From Maribacter sp. (GTDB lineage: Bacteria; Bacteroidota; Bacteroidia; Flavobacteriales; Flavobacteriaceae): 54,618 nt of DNA. The notes beneath the pieces are model-generated. The model made no database searches and was not told the origin of the DNA. It worked only from the letters and a program-made list of their open reading frames with translations. The stretch spans positions 1 to 54,618 of the forward strand of contig JAAETN010000391.1 of the NCBI GenBank assembly GCA_024228355.1, read 5' to 3'. Below, one piece after another: positions 33,790 to 43,274 of this stretch (positions are counted from its first letter, which is position 1; every line of letters begins with the position of its first letter). A program made the translations under genes and the position numbers.

Positions 33790-35439
33790 TTATTTTCCGT
33801 TCCATCCTGGGCCTCTGACCACTTTCCCAGGATATGTACCCGTATGCTCCCCATTTTTTAAGACCTGTTTTCCATTAACGAATACATGTTGCATGCCGGT
33901 AGCATATTGGTGTGGTTTTTTGAAGGTGGCATTATCCTGAATGGCACCCGAATCAAATACAGTAATATCGGCATAATAACCTTTTTTTAATGCGCCACGT
34001 TTTTTAAGTTTCATATTTGTTGCTGGCAAAGACGTTAGTTTATAAATCGCTTCTTCCAATGGTATTACTTTTTCTTCCCTGACGTATTTGCCCAAAAGTC
34101 TCGCAAATGACCCATAAGCTCGCGGATGGGTGCTTTGTTCTAAAAAAACACCTTCATTCGTATATGAACCGGCATCTGAACATATTGACATATAGGGTAA
34201 TGCTATTTTCTTTTTGATATTATCTTCGGACATAGAGAAATAGACAACTTGTATTCTGCTATTATCTTTATAAATTAAATCAACTATGGCTTTTTCTGGG
34301 GTGATTTTTCTTTCTGCTGCAACTTCGGCAAGGGTTTTACCAATGAGTTTTCTCATTTTCTTATCGCGGAATCCAACCAATAGAATTTTCTCAGGTGGGA
34401 CATGAAAATCTATTTCCTGCATCATTTTTTTTCTTTGGTCAGGTTGCTCGATCAACTTCATGGTTGCGTCATGTCCACCTTCTTTGGCCCAAGCCGGAAG
34501 GAGTACATTAAGACCCGTTGAACTAGCATTGTACATATACATATCGGTTGTAATTGATAGGCCTTTGTTTCTTGCACTATCCACTAATGCGATTGCTTTG
34601 TCCAACAAATGCCAATTTTGATTTCCTGAGGCTTTAAAATGATAAATTTCTGATCTAATACCTGCTTCATGGGAGATGGTTATTAGCTCATCTACTGCTT
34701 TTAGTAAGCCACCTTCTTCATCTCGAATGTGTGAGATGTACATTCCATCATAATCAGACACAATTTTGGCAAGTTCAATAATTTCATCAGTCTGTGCATG
34801 CCCACTGGGTACATATATCAAAGAAGTGGAAATACCTATTGCCCCTTCTTCCATGGCTTGTCGGGTAAGTGCTTTCATTTTTTCCAATTCTTCGCTTGTA
34901 GGTAACCTATTCTCATATCCCATGGTGTATTCACGTAAAGTTCCGTTGCCTACAAATGATGCTATATTGGTTGCAATACCTTTTTCTTCAAGAAACTCAA
35001 GGTATTCACCTAATGTAGTCCATGTAATGTCATAGGTAATGTTTTGTTGGTTTTCTATCACTTCCCTTTTCATTTCTTCATTCAAAGGTCCCATTGAATG
35101 TCCTTCACCTAGCACTTCTAACGTCACCCCTTGACGAATATCGCCTTGTGACCTACCGTCTTCGATTAGAGATACATTGGCCCAACTCAACATATTAATA
35201 AAACCAGGGGCAACTGAAAGTCCTTTCGCATCAATTTCCAAAATTCCTTTTGCATGATCAAGTGATCCAATTGCAGCGATAGTATCAGCATTAATACCAA
35301 TATCCCCAACAAAGGAAGTATTTCCGGAACCATCAATTATTTGCCCGTTTTTTATTAATACATCATAAGATTCCGAAGTGGAGCAGCCAATTAGTAAACC
35401 AAGTGATAATAGGGCATGAACAATAGTCTTGAATTTCAT
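33790..35439 (-). CDS. D-aminoacylase-like amidohydrolase lipoprotein with altered metal site
   Basis: A 549-residue lipoprotein (LLIGC, Cys-19) of the N-acyl-D-amino-acid deacylase group of amidohydrolases. N-terminal beta sandwich YDVLIKNGQIIDGSGN and C-terminal TVFDSGAIQ, HVFVNGKQVL close the fold. The usual zinc motif HxH after APGFID is replaced by FINMLSW (80-86), and the Cys of the classical VVGNCG is absent (VLGEGHSMGP, 109-118). Conserved are His-237 (YISHIRDE), His-267 (IYHFKASG) and Asp-422 (SDAGSY). So it may bind a single metal differently, or work on another substrate. Part of the transporter-aminoacylase-lactonase-amidotransferase operon. Confidence 0.88.
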   Translation of the reverse strand: MKFKTIVHALLSLGLLIGCSTSESYDVLIKNGQIIDGSGNTSFVGDIGINADTIAAIGSLDHAKGILEIDAKGLSVAPGFINMLSWANVSLIEDGRSQGDIRQGVTLEVLGEGHSMGPLNEEMKREVIENQQNITYDITWTTLGEYLEFLEEKGIATNIASFVGNGTLREYTMGYENRLPTSEELEKMKALTRQAMEEGAIGISTSLIYVPSGHAQTDEIIELAKIVSDYDGMYISHIRDEEGGLLKAVDELITISHEAGIRSEIYHFKASGNQNWHLLDKAIALVDSARNKGLSITTDMYMYNASSTGLNVLLPAWAKEGGHDATMKLIEQPDQRKKMMQEIDFHVPPEKILLVGFRDKKMRKLIGKTLAEVAAERKITPEKAIVDLIYKDNSRIQVVYFSMSEDNIKKKIALPYMSICSDAGSYTNEGVFLEQSTHPRAYGSFARLLGKYVREEKVIPLEEAIYKLTSLPATNMKLKKRGALKKGYYADITVFDSGAIQDNATFKKPHQYATGMQHVFVNGKQVLKNGEHTGTYPGKVVRGPGWNGK

Positions 35440-35474
35440 ATTTGAATTAATTTAGATTAAGATGGTTTGATGTT

Positions 35475-36833
35475 TTAACCGAATAATTTAATAATGCCTA
35501 ATACTCCCACAGCAATAATGCTTAAAATACTGAGCCAAAGGATAAAATCATAATAAATTCCTGGTTTAAATAAAGGATTAAGCCTAACATACCTAAAATG
35601 AAATACTACATATACTACTAAGAACAACAAGAACGAGCCTACAATACCCCCCGAAATGACCATTAAAACCGGTAGTTTAATAAAAACAAATACCAATGCC
35701 CACAAAATAGGTATGATCCAAGCAAGAATGGCCACAGTTCTTTTGCGAATGGTGTAATCAGTAAAATGTATAAGGCCTATCTGCCCAAAAATATCAGTTA
35801 TCTGCCTTGTCCAAGCTGCGAGCGCAGCAAAAAGTGTTGAGAATAAAGTAATGAAGGCACCAATTAAAAATGCTGTTTTAGCATGAGGTCCTAGAGACTC
35901 TGTATACATTGCAGATAAGGTTTCAATCATGGCGAAACCCTCTGGTACACTTCCTTGAGCATGAAGGACAGCGGCACCTAGCAGATAAAATGCAGCTGTT
36001 ACAGTCGTATACACACACATGGCGATTATGGCATCTAACTTCATGACCTTGAGCCACCCAATTGCTCTTTCGCGCCATTTATCTGTATGATCATTTTTAC
36101 CTGTAAAGGAGGCATATCCTTTTTCCAAGCACCAATAATTGTAATGTATTATTTCATCCCCGCCAACACCCGTAATTCCAAATGCACCAAAAGCAATGGC
36201 AACAGTCTCTTTCGGCAGGTTTAATTGCAATCCATTCCAAATATTTTCCCACGTAATTTGATAAGGTGTAAAGTGTAGAAAATATAGGGATGCGAAGGTA
36301 AAAAGGGTGAAAAAACCTATCATAACCAAAGAAAACCTTTCTATGAATTTATAGTACCCCCTATATATCATTAATGCAACAATAATTGCAATTCCAAATG
36401 CAAAAAAGGGGATGCTTATTTCAGGTGAGATAATATTTAGAATAATAGCTACGCCTCCGACGATTCCACCAACTTGTAATAATTTGATAAGCATAACACA
36501 TAAAACTGTCCACACTGTCCATTTTGCTTTTCCAAATTTAGGCCCTGGTAACTTATTAAAAGCCTGCATAGCTGTCTCTCCCGTAAGAATAGTATGTTTG
36601 CCAAACTCTAATTGTACTGCCACTTTTACCAAACAACTTACTATTATCACCCAAAACGTGATAAAGCCTGCTTTCGCCCCTAAAGTGGTGGTAGCAATTA
36701 ATTCACCCGACCCAACTATTGAGGCTGAAAGAATAAAACTTGGCCCTAGAAATTTCAACCTCCCCCTAAATGTTGTTGGAGGTGATTTAATCTTATCAGG
36801 TGATAGAATATAAGGGTCTACTATTTCTGACAT
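35475..36833 (-). CDS. Nramp-related transporter lacking canonical metal-binding motifs
   Basis: A 452-residue inner-membrane protein with about eleven spans and the Nramp fold pattern. In true Nramp proteins helix 1 carries DPGN and helix 6 MPHN, which bind Mn2+/Fe2+. Here the aligned segments read SASIVGSGELIATTTLGAKA (36-55; GSGE instead of DPGN) and GITGVGGDEIIHYNYW (219-234; GGDE instead of MPHN). Such distant members exist in Bacteroidota and Firmicutes and need not carry transition metals; acidic residues suggest another cation or an organic substrate. It is the first gene of the operon with the aminoacylase 35 bp downstream. Confidence 0.85.
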   Translation of the reverse strand: MSEIVDPYILSPDKIKSPPTTFRGRLKFLGPSFILSASIVGSGELIATTTLGAKAGFITFWVIIVSCLVKVAVQLEFGKHTILTGETAMQAFNKLPGPKFGKAKWTVWTVLCVMLIKLLQVGGIVGGVAIILNIISPEISIPFFAFGIAIIVALMIYRGYYKFIERFSLVMIGFFTLFTFASLYFLHFTPYQITWENIWNGLQLNLPKETVAIAFGAFGITGVGGDEIIHYNYWCLEKGYASFTGKNDHTDKWRERAIGWLKVMKLDAIIAMCVYTTVTAAFYLLGAAVLHAQGSVPEGFAMIETLSAMYTESLGPHAKTAFLIGAFITLFSTLFAALAAWTRQITDIFGQIGLIHFTDYTIRKRTVAILAWIIPILWALVFVFIKLPVLMVISGGIVGSFLLFLVVYVVFHFRYVRLNPLFKPGIYYDFILWLSILSIIAVGVLGIIKLFG

Positions 36834-36975
36834 TAATATTTTTTAGCCTTGACGACAATTTTAAGGATATTATCTTGTATATTTTTGAAATACGCGATAG
36901 GGTCATTACCTGTGGCAAGTATGCCAATTTGATAAAAAAGCCCCTGAGTGTTTTCATATGTTTATAGAATTGGAA

Positions 36976-38469
36976 TTATTTTAAGTTATAACTAACGAAT
37001 GCTATTTGTTGGCTATCTGGTGACCACGATGGAACGTTAATAGTACCTTGTCCGCCAAAGATTTTTGCCAATACCGTGACTTCTTTGGTTTCCAGATTCA
37101 TTAGTCGAAGCATAACATCTTTGTTTGGAGGGTGGTCGCCTGCGGGTACATCAGTATAGAAGGTTACATACACCAACCACTTACCATCAGGTGACGGGTG
37201 GGCAAACCAATCGTTGAATTTATCGGTAGTAATTTTTTCCTGCTCAGAACCATCAGGTTTCATACGCCATATTTGCATAGTTCCTGTGCGGGCTGAATTA
37301 AAATAAATAAACTTCCCATCAGGCGAGTAATCAGGACCGTCATCCAGACCTTCAGTGTCCGTTAGCCGTACTTCTTCGCCACCTTCAAAGGGTATGGCAT
37401 AAATATCATAATTGCCATTTCGCTCAGCACAATAGGCCAATGTTTTGCCATCAGGAGACCATCCGTGCCAATAGGATGGAGCCAAGGGAGTTATTTTTTT
37501 TGGAATCCCACCTTCAATAGGAATGGAATAGATCATTGAACTGCCTGTTTCAGTCTGGTCACTAATGACCATTTGGGTCCCGTCTGGTGAAATACCATGA
37601 TCATTGTTTATTTTGTTGGCAAAATCCGTAGGAATAAGTTGGGGTGGGCCACCTTCCACGGGAATTCTATAAAGTAAACCTTGACTATTATAAATCAAAC
37701 TTTTACCATCAGGTGTCCAATTAGGCGCCTCTATATGATCTTTTGTATGATATACAACGCTCCTATTTGAAGTTGCAATATCAAGAATTTCAAGGGTGCT
37801 TTCCACTTTCATAGGCGCGTTTATGTTTTGTGTTATTTTATCAATTGATACATTAGAGAATTTAATAGTCTCAATAACATCATTGTTGTGCGAACAAACC
37901 CCAAGACCAATATAAAAGGGCTCTTCAAAATTCATTCTTATAGCCCCTCCGGCTAATGATAAATTACCATTATCAGATTCAAGCTGTACTGAAATATACT
38001 CCCCTTTTTTTTGAATTAAAGCAGTTTTGGGTGCCAAAACATTTGATCTTACCTCATGCGTCAATCCACCTTTGGTTTCCCTGTACTGCATTGCTGCAAG
38101 TCCGTCACCATGTATGGCAATATCAACATAAGCGGCATCGGGTTCAAGTGTTTGACGAATCATCAAACAGGCTTTCCTGTGCGGATCAACTCCCTCTCCG
38201 AGCAGTTCAATAGTAGCACCCAAAGCAATATCACCGGACACCTTTTTCCATACAAAATGAAATTCATCGGTCTTGAGCCACATATTGGTGCCACTACCCG
38301 AAATAGTATAGGAATCATTGGAAGGATCGAAAACAACTGAACCTTTATGTTTTACTTTGCCTATATCATTATTACCATCAAAAATCCCCAATTTTTGATT
38401 TGGGTTTCCCCATGAAATTACAAATGTGACAACAATCACAAGTACCGTATAAATTTGCCAGGATTTCAT
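36976..38469 (-). CDS. TolB-like beta-propeller protein with N-terminal concanavalin-like domain
   Basis: A 497-residue exported protein (signal peptide ~1-21). Residues ~30-215 resemble DUF1349-type lectin-like domains ([37 protein letters not shown]), and ~235-497 hold PD40/WD40-like Tol repeats: [88 protein letters not shown] and [16 protein letters not shown]. Often annotated as 'biopolymer transporter Tol'; it is not the Pal-linked TolB. It lies 142 bp upstream of the transporter gene, on the same strand. Role unknown, possibly ligand binding. Confidence 0.87.
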   Translation of the reverse strand: MKSWQIYTVLVIVVTFVISWGNPNQKLGIFDGNNDIGKVKHKGSVVFDPSNDSYTISGSGTNMWLKTDEFHFVWKKVSGDIALGATIELLGEGVDPHRKACLMIRQTLEPDAAYVDIAIHGDGLAAMQYRETKGGLTHEVRSNVLAPKTALIQKKGEYISVQLESDNGNLSLAGGAIRMNFEEPFYIGLGVCSHNNDVIETIKFSNVSIDKITQNINAPMKVESTLEILDIATSNRSVVYHTKDHIEAPNWTPDGKSLIYNSQGLLYRIPVEGGPPQLIPTDFANKINNDHGISPDGTQMVISDQTETGSSMIYSIPIEGGIPKKITPLAPSYWHGWSPDGKTLAYCAERNGNYDIYAIPFEGGEEVRLTDTEGLDDGPDYSPDGKFIYFNSARTGTMQIWRMKPDGSEQEKITTDKFNDWFAHPSPDGKWLVYVTFYTDVPAGDHPPNKDVMLRLMNLETKEVTVLAKIFGGQGTINVPSWSPDSQQIAFVSYNLK

Positions 38470-38547
38470 TCTTTTTAATATTGGTTTAAAGGATTTAAGT
38501 TAGTTAAAATGTTTGAAAATCCCACATTAGTTTACTATTTGTATTCG

Positions 38548-38555
38548 TATTTTTG
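38548..38555 (+). promoter_or_regulatory. mazG: Candidate -7 box for mazG (TATTTTTG)
   Basis: TATTTTTG matches the Bacteroidota -7 consensus TAnnTTTG, 14 bp before the mazG ATG. No good -33 TTTG at the usual distance was found. Confidence 0.35.
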
Positions 38556-38569
38556 GCAAAATTAAACTC

Positions 38570-39343
38570 ATGAATTCAAGAGAGCTTCAACTTCAGGCAT
38601 TTGACCGCTTATTGACCATTATGGATGAACTCCGTGAACAATGCCCGTGGGACAAAAAACAGACCATGCAAACGCTAAGGCATCTGACCATTGAGGAAAC
38701 CTATGAACTCGGTGATGCTATTTTGGATGATGATCTGGTTGAGGTAAAAAATGAGTTGGGTGATCTTTTATTACATATTCTTTTTTATGCCAAAATTGGC
38801 TCAGAAACAGATGACTTTGATATCGCTGATGTTTGTAATAGCATTTGTGAAAAGTTAATAAACAGACACCCCCATATTTATGGTGATGTCAAAGTGAAGG
38901 ATGAGGAAGAAGTAAAACAGAATTGGGAAAATATAAAACTGAGAGAAGGTAAGAAAAGTGTTTTGGAAGGTGTGCCAAATGGATTGCCCGCCTTGGTTAA
39001 GGCAAATCGTATTCAGGATAAAGTAGCTGGTGTTGGTTTTGACTGGGAAAAGCCCGAACAGGTTTTTGAGAAAGTACAGGAAGAACTTGCCGAATTGCAA
39101 GAAGAAGTAGTCAAAGGGGATGCGGACAAAGTAGAATCAGAATTTGGGGATGTTCTTTTTTCCATGATCAATTATGCTCGTTTTCTGCATGTAAATCCTG
39201 AAAATGCTTTGGAGCTGACCAATAAAAAATTCATTAACCGCTTTCAATACCTCGAATCAAAAGCAAAGGATGTGGGTAAATCCTTAAAAGAGATGACCCT
39301 TGATGAAATGGATGTATATTGGGAAGAGGCCAAATCAGTATAA
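38570..39343 (+). CDS. mazG: Nucleoside triphosphate pyrophosphohydrolase MazG
   Basis: A 257-residue house-cleaning enzyme converting NTPs (including damaged ones) to NMP and PPi. Two MazG domains: the first with CPWDKKQTMQTLRHLTIEET (24-43) and EETYELGDAIL...ELGDLLLHI (EExxE12-28ExxD metal motif), the second with VQEELAELQEEV and EFGDVLFSMINYARF (about 165-205). LEGVPNGLPALVKANRIQDK is the family linker. C-terminal WEEAK is typical. Length matches E. coli MazG (263). Confidence 0.95.
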   Translation: MNSRELQLQAFDRLLTIMDELREQCPWDKKQTMQTLRHLTIEETYELGDAILDDDLVEVKNELGDLLLHILFYAKIGSETDDFDIADVCNSICEKLINRHPHIYGDVKVKDEEEVKQNWENIKLREGKKSVLEGVPNGLPALVKANRIQDKVAGVGFDWEKPEQVFEKVQEELAELQEEVVKGDADKVESEFGDVLFSMINYARFLHVNPENALELTNKKFINRFQYLESKAKDVGKSLKEMTLDEMDVYWEEAKSV

Positions 39344-39410
39344 TTCTTTAACTACCTAAACATTTACTGCAACTTTGTTTATTTTAGAATCAATATAGAA
39401 GAAGCTATAT

Positions 39411-40802
39411 TTGCTTCCGCCAAACTATCCGACCTTGTTAAAGCAATACACTAAAGAGTTCAAATATAATATTAGTCTATCGGTACCTGTAATTTTGGGT
39501 ATGTTAGGACATACTTTTGTTGCTTTCGCAGATAATATAATGGTGGGTCAGTTAGGTACGGCAGAACTGGCGGCAGTATCTTTAGGCAATAGTTTCGTGT
39601 TTATTGCCATGTCCTTAGGTATTGGATTTTCTACAGCCATTACGCCATTGGTTGCAGAGGCCGATGGTGCAGGTAATAAGGCAAATGGCAAAAGTGCACT
39701 AAAACATGGTTTGGTATTGTGTACTGTTTTGGGTTTATCACTTTTCGGGATAATCCTTTTGCTAAAACCGATCATGTACCTTATGAAACAACCTCCTGAG
39801 GTTGTTGAATTGGCGATGCCCTATCTTGATTTGGTCGCATTTTCATTGGTGCCCTTGATTATTTTCCAGGCCTTCAAACAATTCTCTGAGGGTCTGTCAC
39901 AGACTAAATACCCAATGTATGCCACTATCATAGCCAACGTGGTGAATATTGTTTTGAATTATTTATTGATTTTTGGTTCTTTCGGATTTCCCAAACTGGG
40001 AATTGTAGGGGCGGCCATTGGCACCTTGACCTCCCGATTTATTATGGTTTTCTATATCTGGTTTTTACTCAAAGGGAAGAAGAAATTCCATGATTATGTT
40101 ACAGGATTTAATTTCAAACTGATTGAAAAAAAGGTAATGCGAAAAATCATAAATCTGGGATTCCCATCGGCATTGCAAATGTTCTTCGAAGTCGCCATAT
40201 TTACTGCGGCCATATGGTTAAGTGGGGTTTTGGGAAAAAATGCCCAAGCTGCCAATCAAATTGCGCTGAATTTGAGTAGTATGACCTTTATGTTCGGTAT
40301 GGGACTAGGGGTTGCGGCCATGATACGGGTAGGAAATCAAAAAGGCCTACAGAATTTTAAGGACTTAAGGCGAATTGCACAATCAATATTCTTATTGACC
40401 CTATTGATCGAGGTTGTATTTGCAGCTTTGTTTTTATGGGGAAGGGATTGGTTTCCGACAATTTATTTGGACGTAAACGATGCCCGGAATATGGCAGATA
40501 ATACCGAAGTAATTTTCCTGGCTGGTCAATTGCTTATGGTTGCAGCCTTTTTTCAAATTTCCGACGGTATTCAGGTGGTGGTTTTAGGTGCCTTGCGTGG
40601 ATTACAGGATGTTAGGATACCCACATTGATTACATTTATTGCGTATTGGTTAATAGGCTTTCCTATCTGTTATTATTTAGGCTTGCATACCGATTTTGGA
40701 AGCACAGGCATTTGGATTGGATTACTGACAGGATTGACTGCATCTGCTATTATGTTGTATATTCGATTTAATTATTTGACAAAAAGATTAATTACTGGTT
40801 AA
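39411..40802 (+). CDS. MATE family multidrug efflux transporter
   Basis: A 463-residue inner-membrane exporter with twelve hydrophobic segments, of the NorM/DinF superfamily that uses Na+ or H+. Landmarks: PVILGMLGHTFVAFADNIMVGQLGTAEL split over helices 1-2, GIGFSTAITPLVAEADGAG, and the pseudo-symmetric second half ALQMFFEVAIFTAAIWLSGVLG. The start is a TTG at 39411 because no ATG is near; an earlier ATG does not exist in frame after the preceding stop, as far as seen. Downstream it is tightly followed by the small gene at 40817, PAP2 and GT39. Confidence 0.92.
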   Translation: MLPPNYPTLLKQYTKEFKYNISLSVPVILGMLGHTFVAFADNIMVGQLGTAELAAVSLGNSFVFIAMSLGIGFSTAITPLVAEADGAGNKANGKSALKHGLVLCTVLGLSLFGIILLLKPIMYLMKQPPEVVELAMPYLDLVAFSLVPLIIFQAFKQFSEGLSQTKYPMYATIIANVVNIVLNYLLIFGSFGFPKLGIVGAAIGTLTSRFIMVFYIWFLLKGKKKFHDYVTGFNFKLIEKKVMRKIINLGFPSALQMFFEVAIFTAAIWLSGVLGKNAQAANQIALNLSSMTFMFGMGLGVAAMIRVGNQKGLQNFKDLRRIAQSIFLLTLLIEVVFAALFLWGRDWFPTIYLDVNDARNMADNTEVIFLAGQLLMVAAFFQISDGIQVVVLGALRGLQDVRIPTLITFIAYWLIGFPICYYLGLHTDFGSTGIWIGLLTGLTASAIMLYIRFNYLTKRLITG

Positions 40803-40816
40803 TTCAGAAAGCTACA

Positions 40817-41044
40817 ATGGAACTACCAAAATTTATATTAGGGGATAACACGGATTTACCTTCTGCTATTTTTGTAATTCACACTGAATATCCGAGATTC
40901 ATCATTAATTTGGAAGATGATGAGGTAGAATGGCTTGAGGATTTCACAAAGGAAGATGAAAAGGATTTGGAATCCGAAGCTCAAAGTCTAATTGAACAGG
41001 CTACGGTTTTTTATGATAGGGAAGTAGCCCGATACGAAGACTGA
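40817..41044 (+). CDS. Small acidic conserved hypothetical protein
   Basis: A 75-residue protein with 25 acidic residues or so; no signal, no membrane span. Visible pattern: LPKFILGDNTDLPSAIFVIH, PRFIINLEDDEVEWLEDF and a C-terminal helix LIEQATVFYDREVARYED. It is not assignable to a named family here, but its tight placement (14 bp after the MATE gene, 5 bp before PAP2) and coding bias argue that it is real. Confidence 0.75.
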   Translation: MELPKFILGDNTDLPSAIFVIHTEYPRFIINLEDDEVEWLEDFTKEDEKDLESEAQSLIEQATVFYDREVARYED

Positions 41045-41049
41045 TCAAC

Positions 41050-41619
41050 ATGCTCGAAGAACTCATACAACTAGATAAAGAACTGTTTCTTTTTCTCAAT
41101 GGTTTGGGAAATCCCAATTGGGATGGCTTTTGGATGTTCGTTACCAATAAGTTGAGTTCTTTTCCCATTTATCTCATCTTGCTTGTTCTGACATACAAAC
41201 AGTTGGGATTGCGAAAAACACTGATTACCCTGGCTGCAGTTGCCATTTTGATTTTGGTTACAGACCAATTAGCAAATTTTTTTAAATACGGCGTACAGCG
41301 ATTACGACCCTGTTATGACCAAGATTTAAGTACTATAATGCGGTTGGTGAAAAACTCTTGTGGGGGAAAATTTGGCTATTTTTCGGCCCATGCGGCTAAT
41401 TCGTTCGCATTGGCTTCTTTTTTCACTTTATTATTAAATTCCAAATTCAAGTTTATAGGCTTATTATTGTTTTTTTGGGCAACAATCGTTGCGTATAGCA
41501 GGATATATATTGGTGTTCACTTTCCGTTGGATGTGCTTACAGGAGCGATCATTGGACTAGGGTTGAGCTGGTTGTTTGCAAAGTTGTATATATTTGCACT
41601 TCACAAATTCCAATTATGA
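41050..41619 (+). CDS. PAP2-superfamily membrane phosphatase
   Basis: A 189-residue integral membrane lipid phosphatase of the PAP2/undecaprenyl-pyrophosphatase class. The phosphatase signature is complete: KYGVQRLRP (~77-85; K-x6-R-P), YFSAHAANSFA (~115-125; (P)SGH variant S-x-H-x-x-N) and SRIYIGVHFPLDVL (~154-167; R-x5-H-x3-D). About five membrane helices. It may recycle C55-PP or act as a lipid A or phosphatidyl-glycerophosphate phosphatase. Its stop overlaps the start of the GT39 gene (41616-41619). Confidence 0.92.
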   Translation: MLEELIQLDKELFLFLNGLGNPNWDGFWMFVTNKLSSFPIYLILLVLTYKQLGLRKTLITLAAVAILILVTDQLANFFKYGVQRLRPCYDQDLSTIMRLVKNSCGGKFGYFSAHAANSFALASFFTLLLNSKFKFIGLLLFFWATIVAYSRIYIGVHFPLDVLTGAIIGLGLSWLFAKLYIFALHKFQL

Positions 41620-43274
41620 TTTCAAACACCAGATATTGGTTTTTGTTACTTCTTATGGTTCTGGTGTACGTAGCCGGAATGTTCGTTACCCTATTCGAGA
41701 ATGATTCCGCACAGTTTGCAGTCATGGCGATGCGAATGGTTCAGGAAAATGATTTCCTCAGTCTTTTTAAAGGACCTGAAGAATATTTGGATAAGCCACA
41801 TATGCATTATTGGTTGGCGGCATTATCGTTTAAGATTTTCGGCATACACGATTGGGCTTATCGCATTCCAGGTATTTTGGCGACACTTTTGGGCGCTTAT
41901 AGTTGTTTTGGTTTGGGCAAGATCCTGTACAACCAAAATGTAGGCAAACTTGCTGCACTGATTTTTATGACTAGCCAGACCATTGTTTTGGGTGCTATTG
42001 ATGTTCGGACCGATGCGGTGTTGACAGGCTTTGCTATTTTTTCTATATGGCATTTGGTTGCTTATATTGAGAAAAATTCATTATTACATCTTATTCTGGG
42101 TTCTTTGGGAGCAGGAATTGCATTTTCAACCAAAGGACAAATTGCACTTTTGGTGGTTGGTCTGCCAGTACTTTGTCATTTGGCCTATTCCCGAAAATGG
42201 AAAATGTTCCTCAATTGGAGAGTGCTATTGGGACTATTGGTTTTCACAATCGTCATTACGCCAATGCTTTATGCATATTATCATCAGTTTGATCTGCATC
42301 CGGAAAAAGTCATTCGTGGCAGGGGAGATAGAAGTGGTTTGTTCTTTATTTTTTGGGAACAGAGTTTTGAACGCTTGAGCGGTGAGGGAGTGGGTAAGAA
42401 CAGTAGTGACTATTTTTTCTTTTTCCATACGTTCCTATGGGTTTTTCTCCCATGGACTGTTTTAGGTCTTGTTGCTTATTGGAAAAAGGCCAAAGAGATT
42501 ATAGGTTCAAAATTCAGGTATAATCCCAATAATGAATTTCTGACTTTAGGTGGAATTACATTGATATTCATTGTTATCAGTTTTGCACAATTTAAACTGC
42601 CACATTACTTGAACATTGTAATGCCCTTGTTTGCTGTTCTTACCGCAGCTTTTTTATATGGTTTATATAGAGAAGGGAGCCATAAGTTGAAAAAAATAAT
42701 GCTGGGTTTCCAATATTTTGTCCTGGCCTTAATATTCATAGCTTCTGTTTTGATTTGCTTTTATGTGTTCAAAGCCCAAACCTATTATGATTATTTCTGG
42801 AAAGGCGTACTTGTTGTTTTAATCGGCTATTACTGTCTGAAACGTGAAGATTACTATTTGCGCATTATAACCATTGGCGCTTTAAGTTCCATTTTGTTGA
42901 ACGCTGTTTTAAATACCCAATTCTATCCGTCTTTATTGGAATATCAGGCGGGGTCTACAATGGCAAAAACCATTGAGAAGAACAATATTTCGACGGATAA
43001 TATTTATAAGATTTCCGAAAACCACAGTTGGTCGTTGGATTTTTACAATGAACAACCAGTCAAAATCGGGACAAAGAGGCAATTGAAAGACAAAAAGGAT
43101 ATATGGGTATACGCCAATGATAAAGAATTAAAACAACTAAAGGATTCTGGTTTTGATTGGGACAAACAATTGACCGAAAAGCAGTTCCGAATAACACGAT
43201 TACAAGGTAAATTTCTAAATCCGAATACCCGGAAAAGGGTAGTGAACAAGATGCATCTGGTGCATATTTATTGA
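41616..43274 (+). CDS. ArnT-like family 39 glycosyltransferase
   Basis: A 552-residue polytopic membrane enzyme with about twelve spans, related to ArnT and protein mannosyltransferases that use polyprenyl-phosphate sugars. First periplasmic loop: FENDSAQFAVMAMRMVQEND (the N/E-D-x-x catalytic region; canonical D-E-x-x-Y/F-A), followed by YLDKPHMHYWLAALSFKIFG, as in GT39 family proteins. The C-terminal ~110 residues form a soluble periplasmic domain. Possible substrates are lipid A or a surface glycan. It overlaps the PAP2 gene by four bases and converges on the flippase-like gene (7-bp overlap). Confidence 0.9.
   Translation: MISNTRYWFLLLLMVLVYVAGMFVTLFENDSAQFAVMAMRMVQENDFLSLFKGPEEYLDKPHMHYWLAALSFKIFGIHDWAYRIPGILATLLGAYSCFGLGKILYNQNVGKLAALIFMTSQTIVLGAIDVRTDAVLTGFAIFSIWHLVAYIEKNSLLHLILGSLGAGIAFSTKGQIALLVVGLPVLCHLAYSRKWKMFLNWRVLLGLLVFTIVITPMLYAYYHQFDLHPEKVIRGRGDRSGLFFIFWEQSFERLSGEGVGKNSSDYFFFFHTFLWVFLPWTVLGLVAYWKKAKEIIGSKFRYNPNNEFLTLGGITLIFIVISFAQFKLPHYLNIVMPLFAVLTAAFLYGLYREGSHKLKKIMLGFQYFVLALIFIASVLICFYVFKAQTYYDYFWKGVLVVLIGYYCLKREDYYLRIITIGALSSILLNAVLNTQFYPSLLEYQAGSTMAKTIEKNNISTDNIYKISENHSWSLDFYNEQPVKIGTKRQLKDKKDIWVYANDKELKQLKDSGFDWDKQLTEKQFRITRLQGKFLNPNTRKRVVNKMHLVHIY

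Noticed and set aside
36834-36975. Intergenic gap before the transporter gene as a small RNA or riboswitch
   Set aside because: No stable stem or conserved-looking element could be found by eye in the 142 bp.
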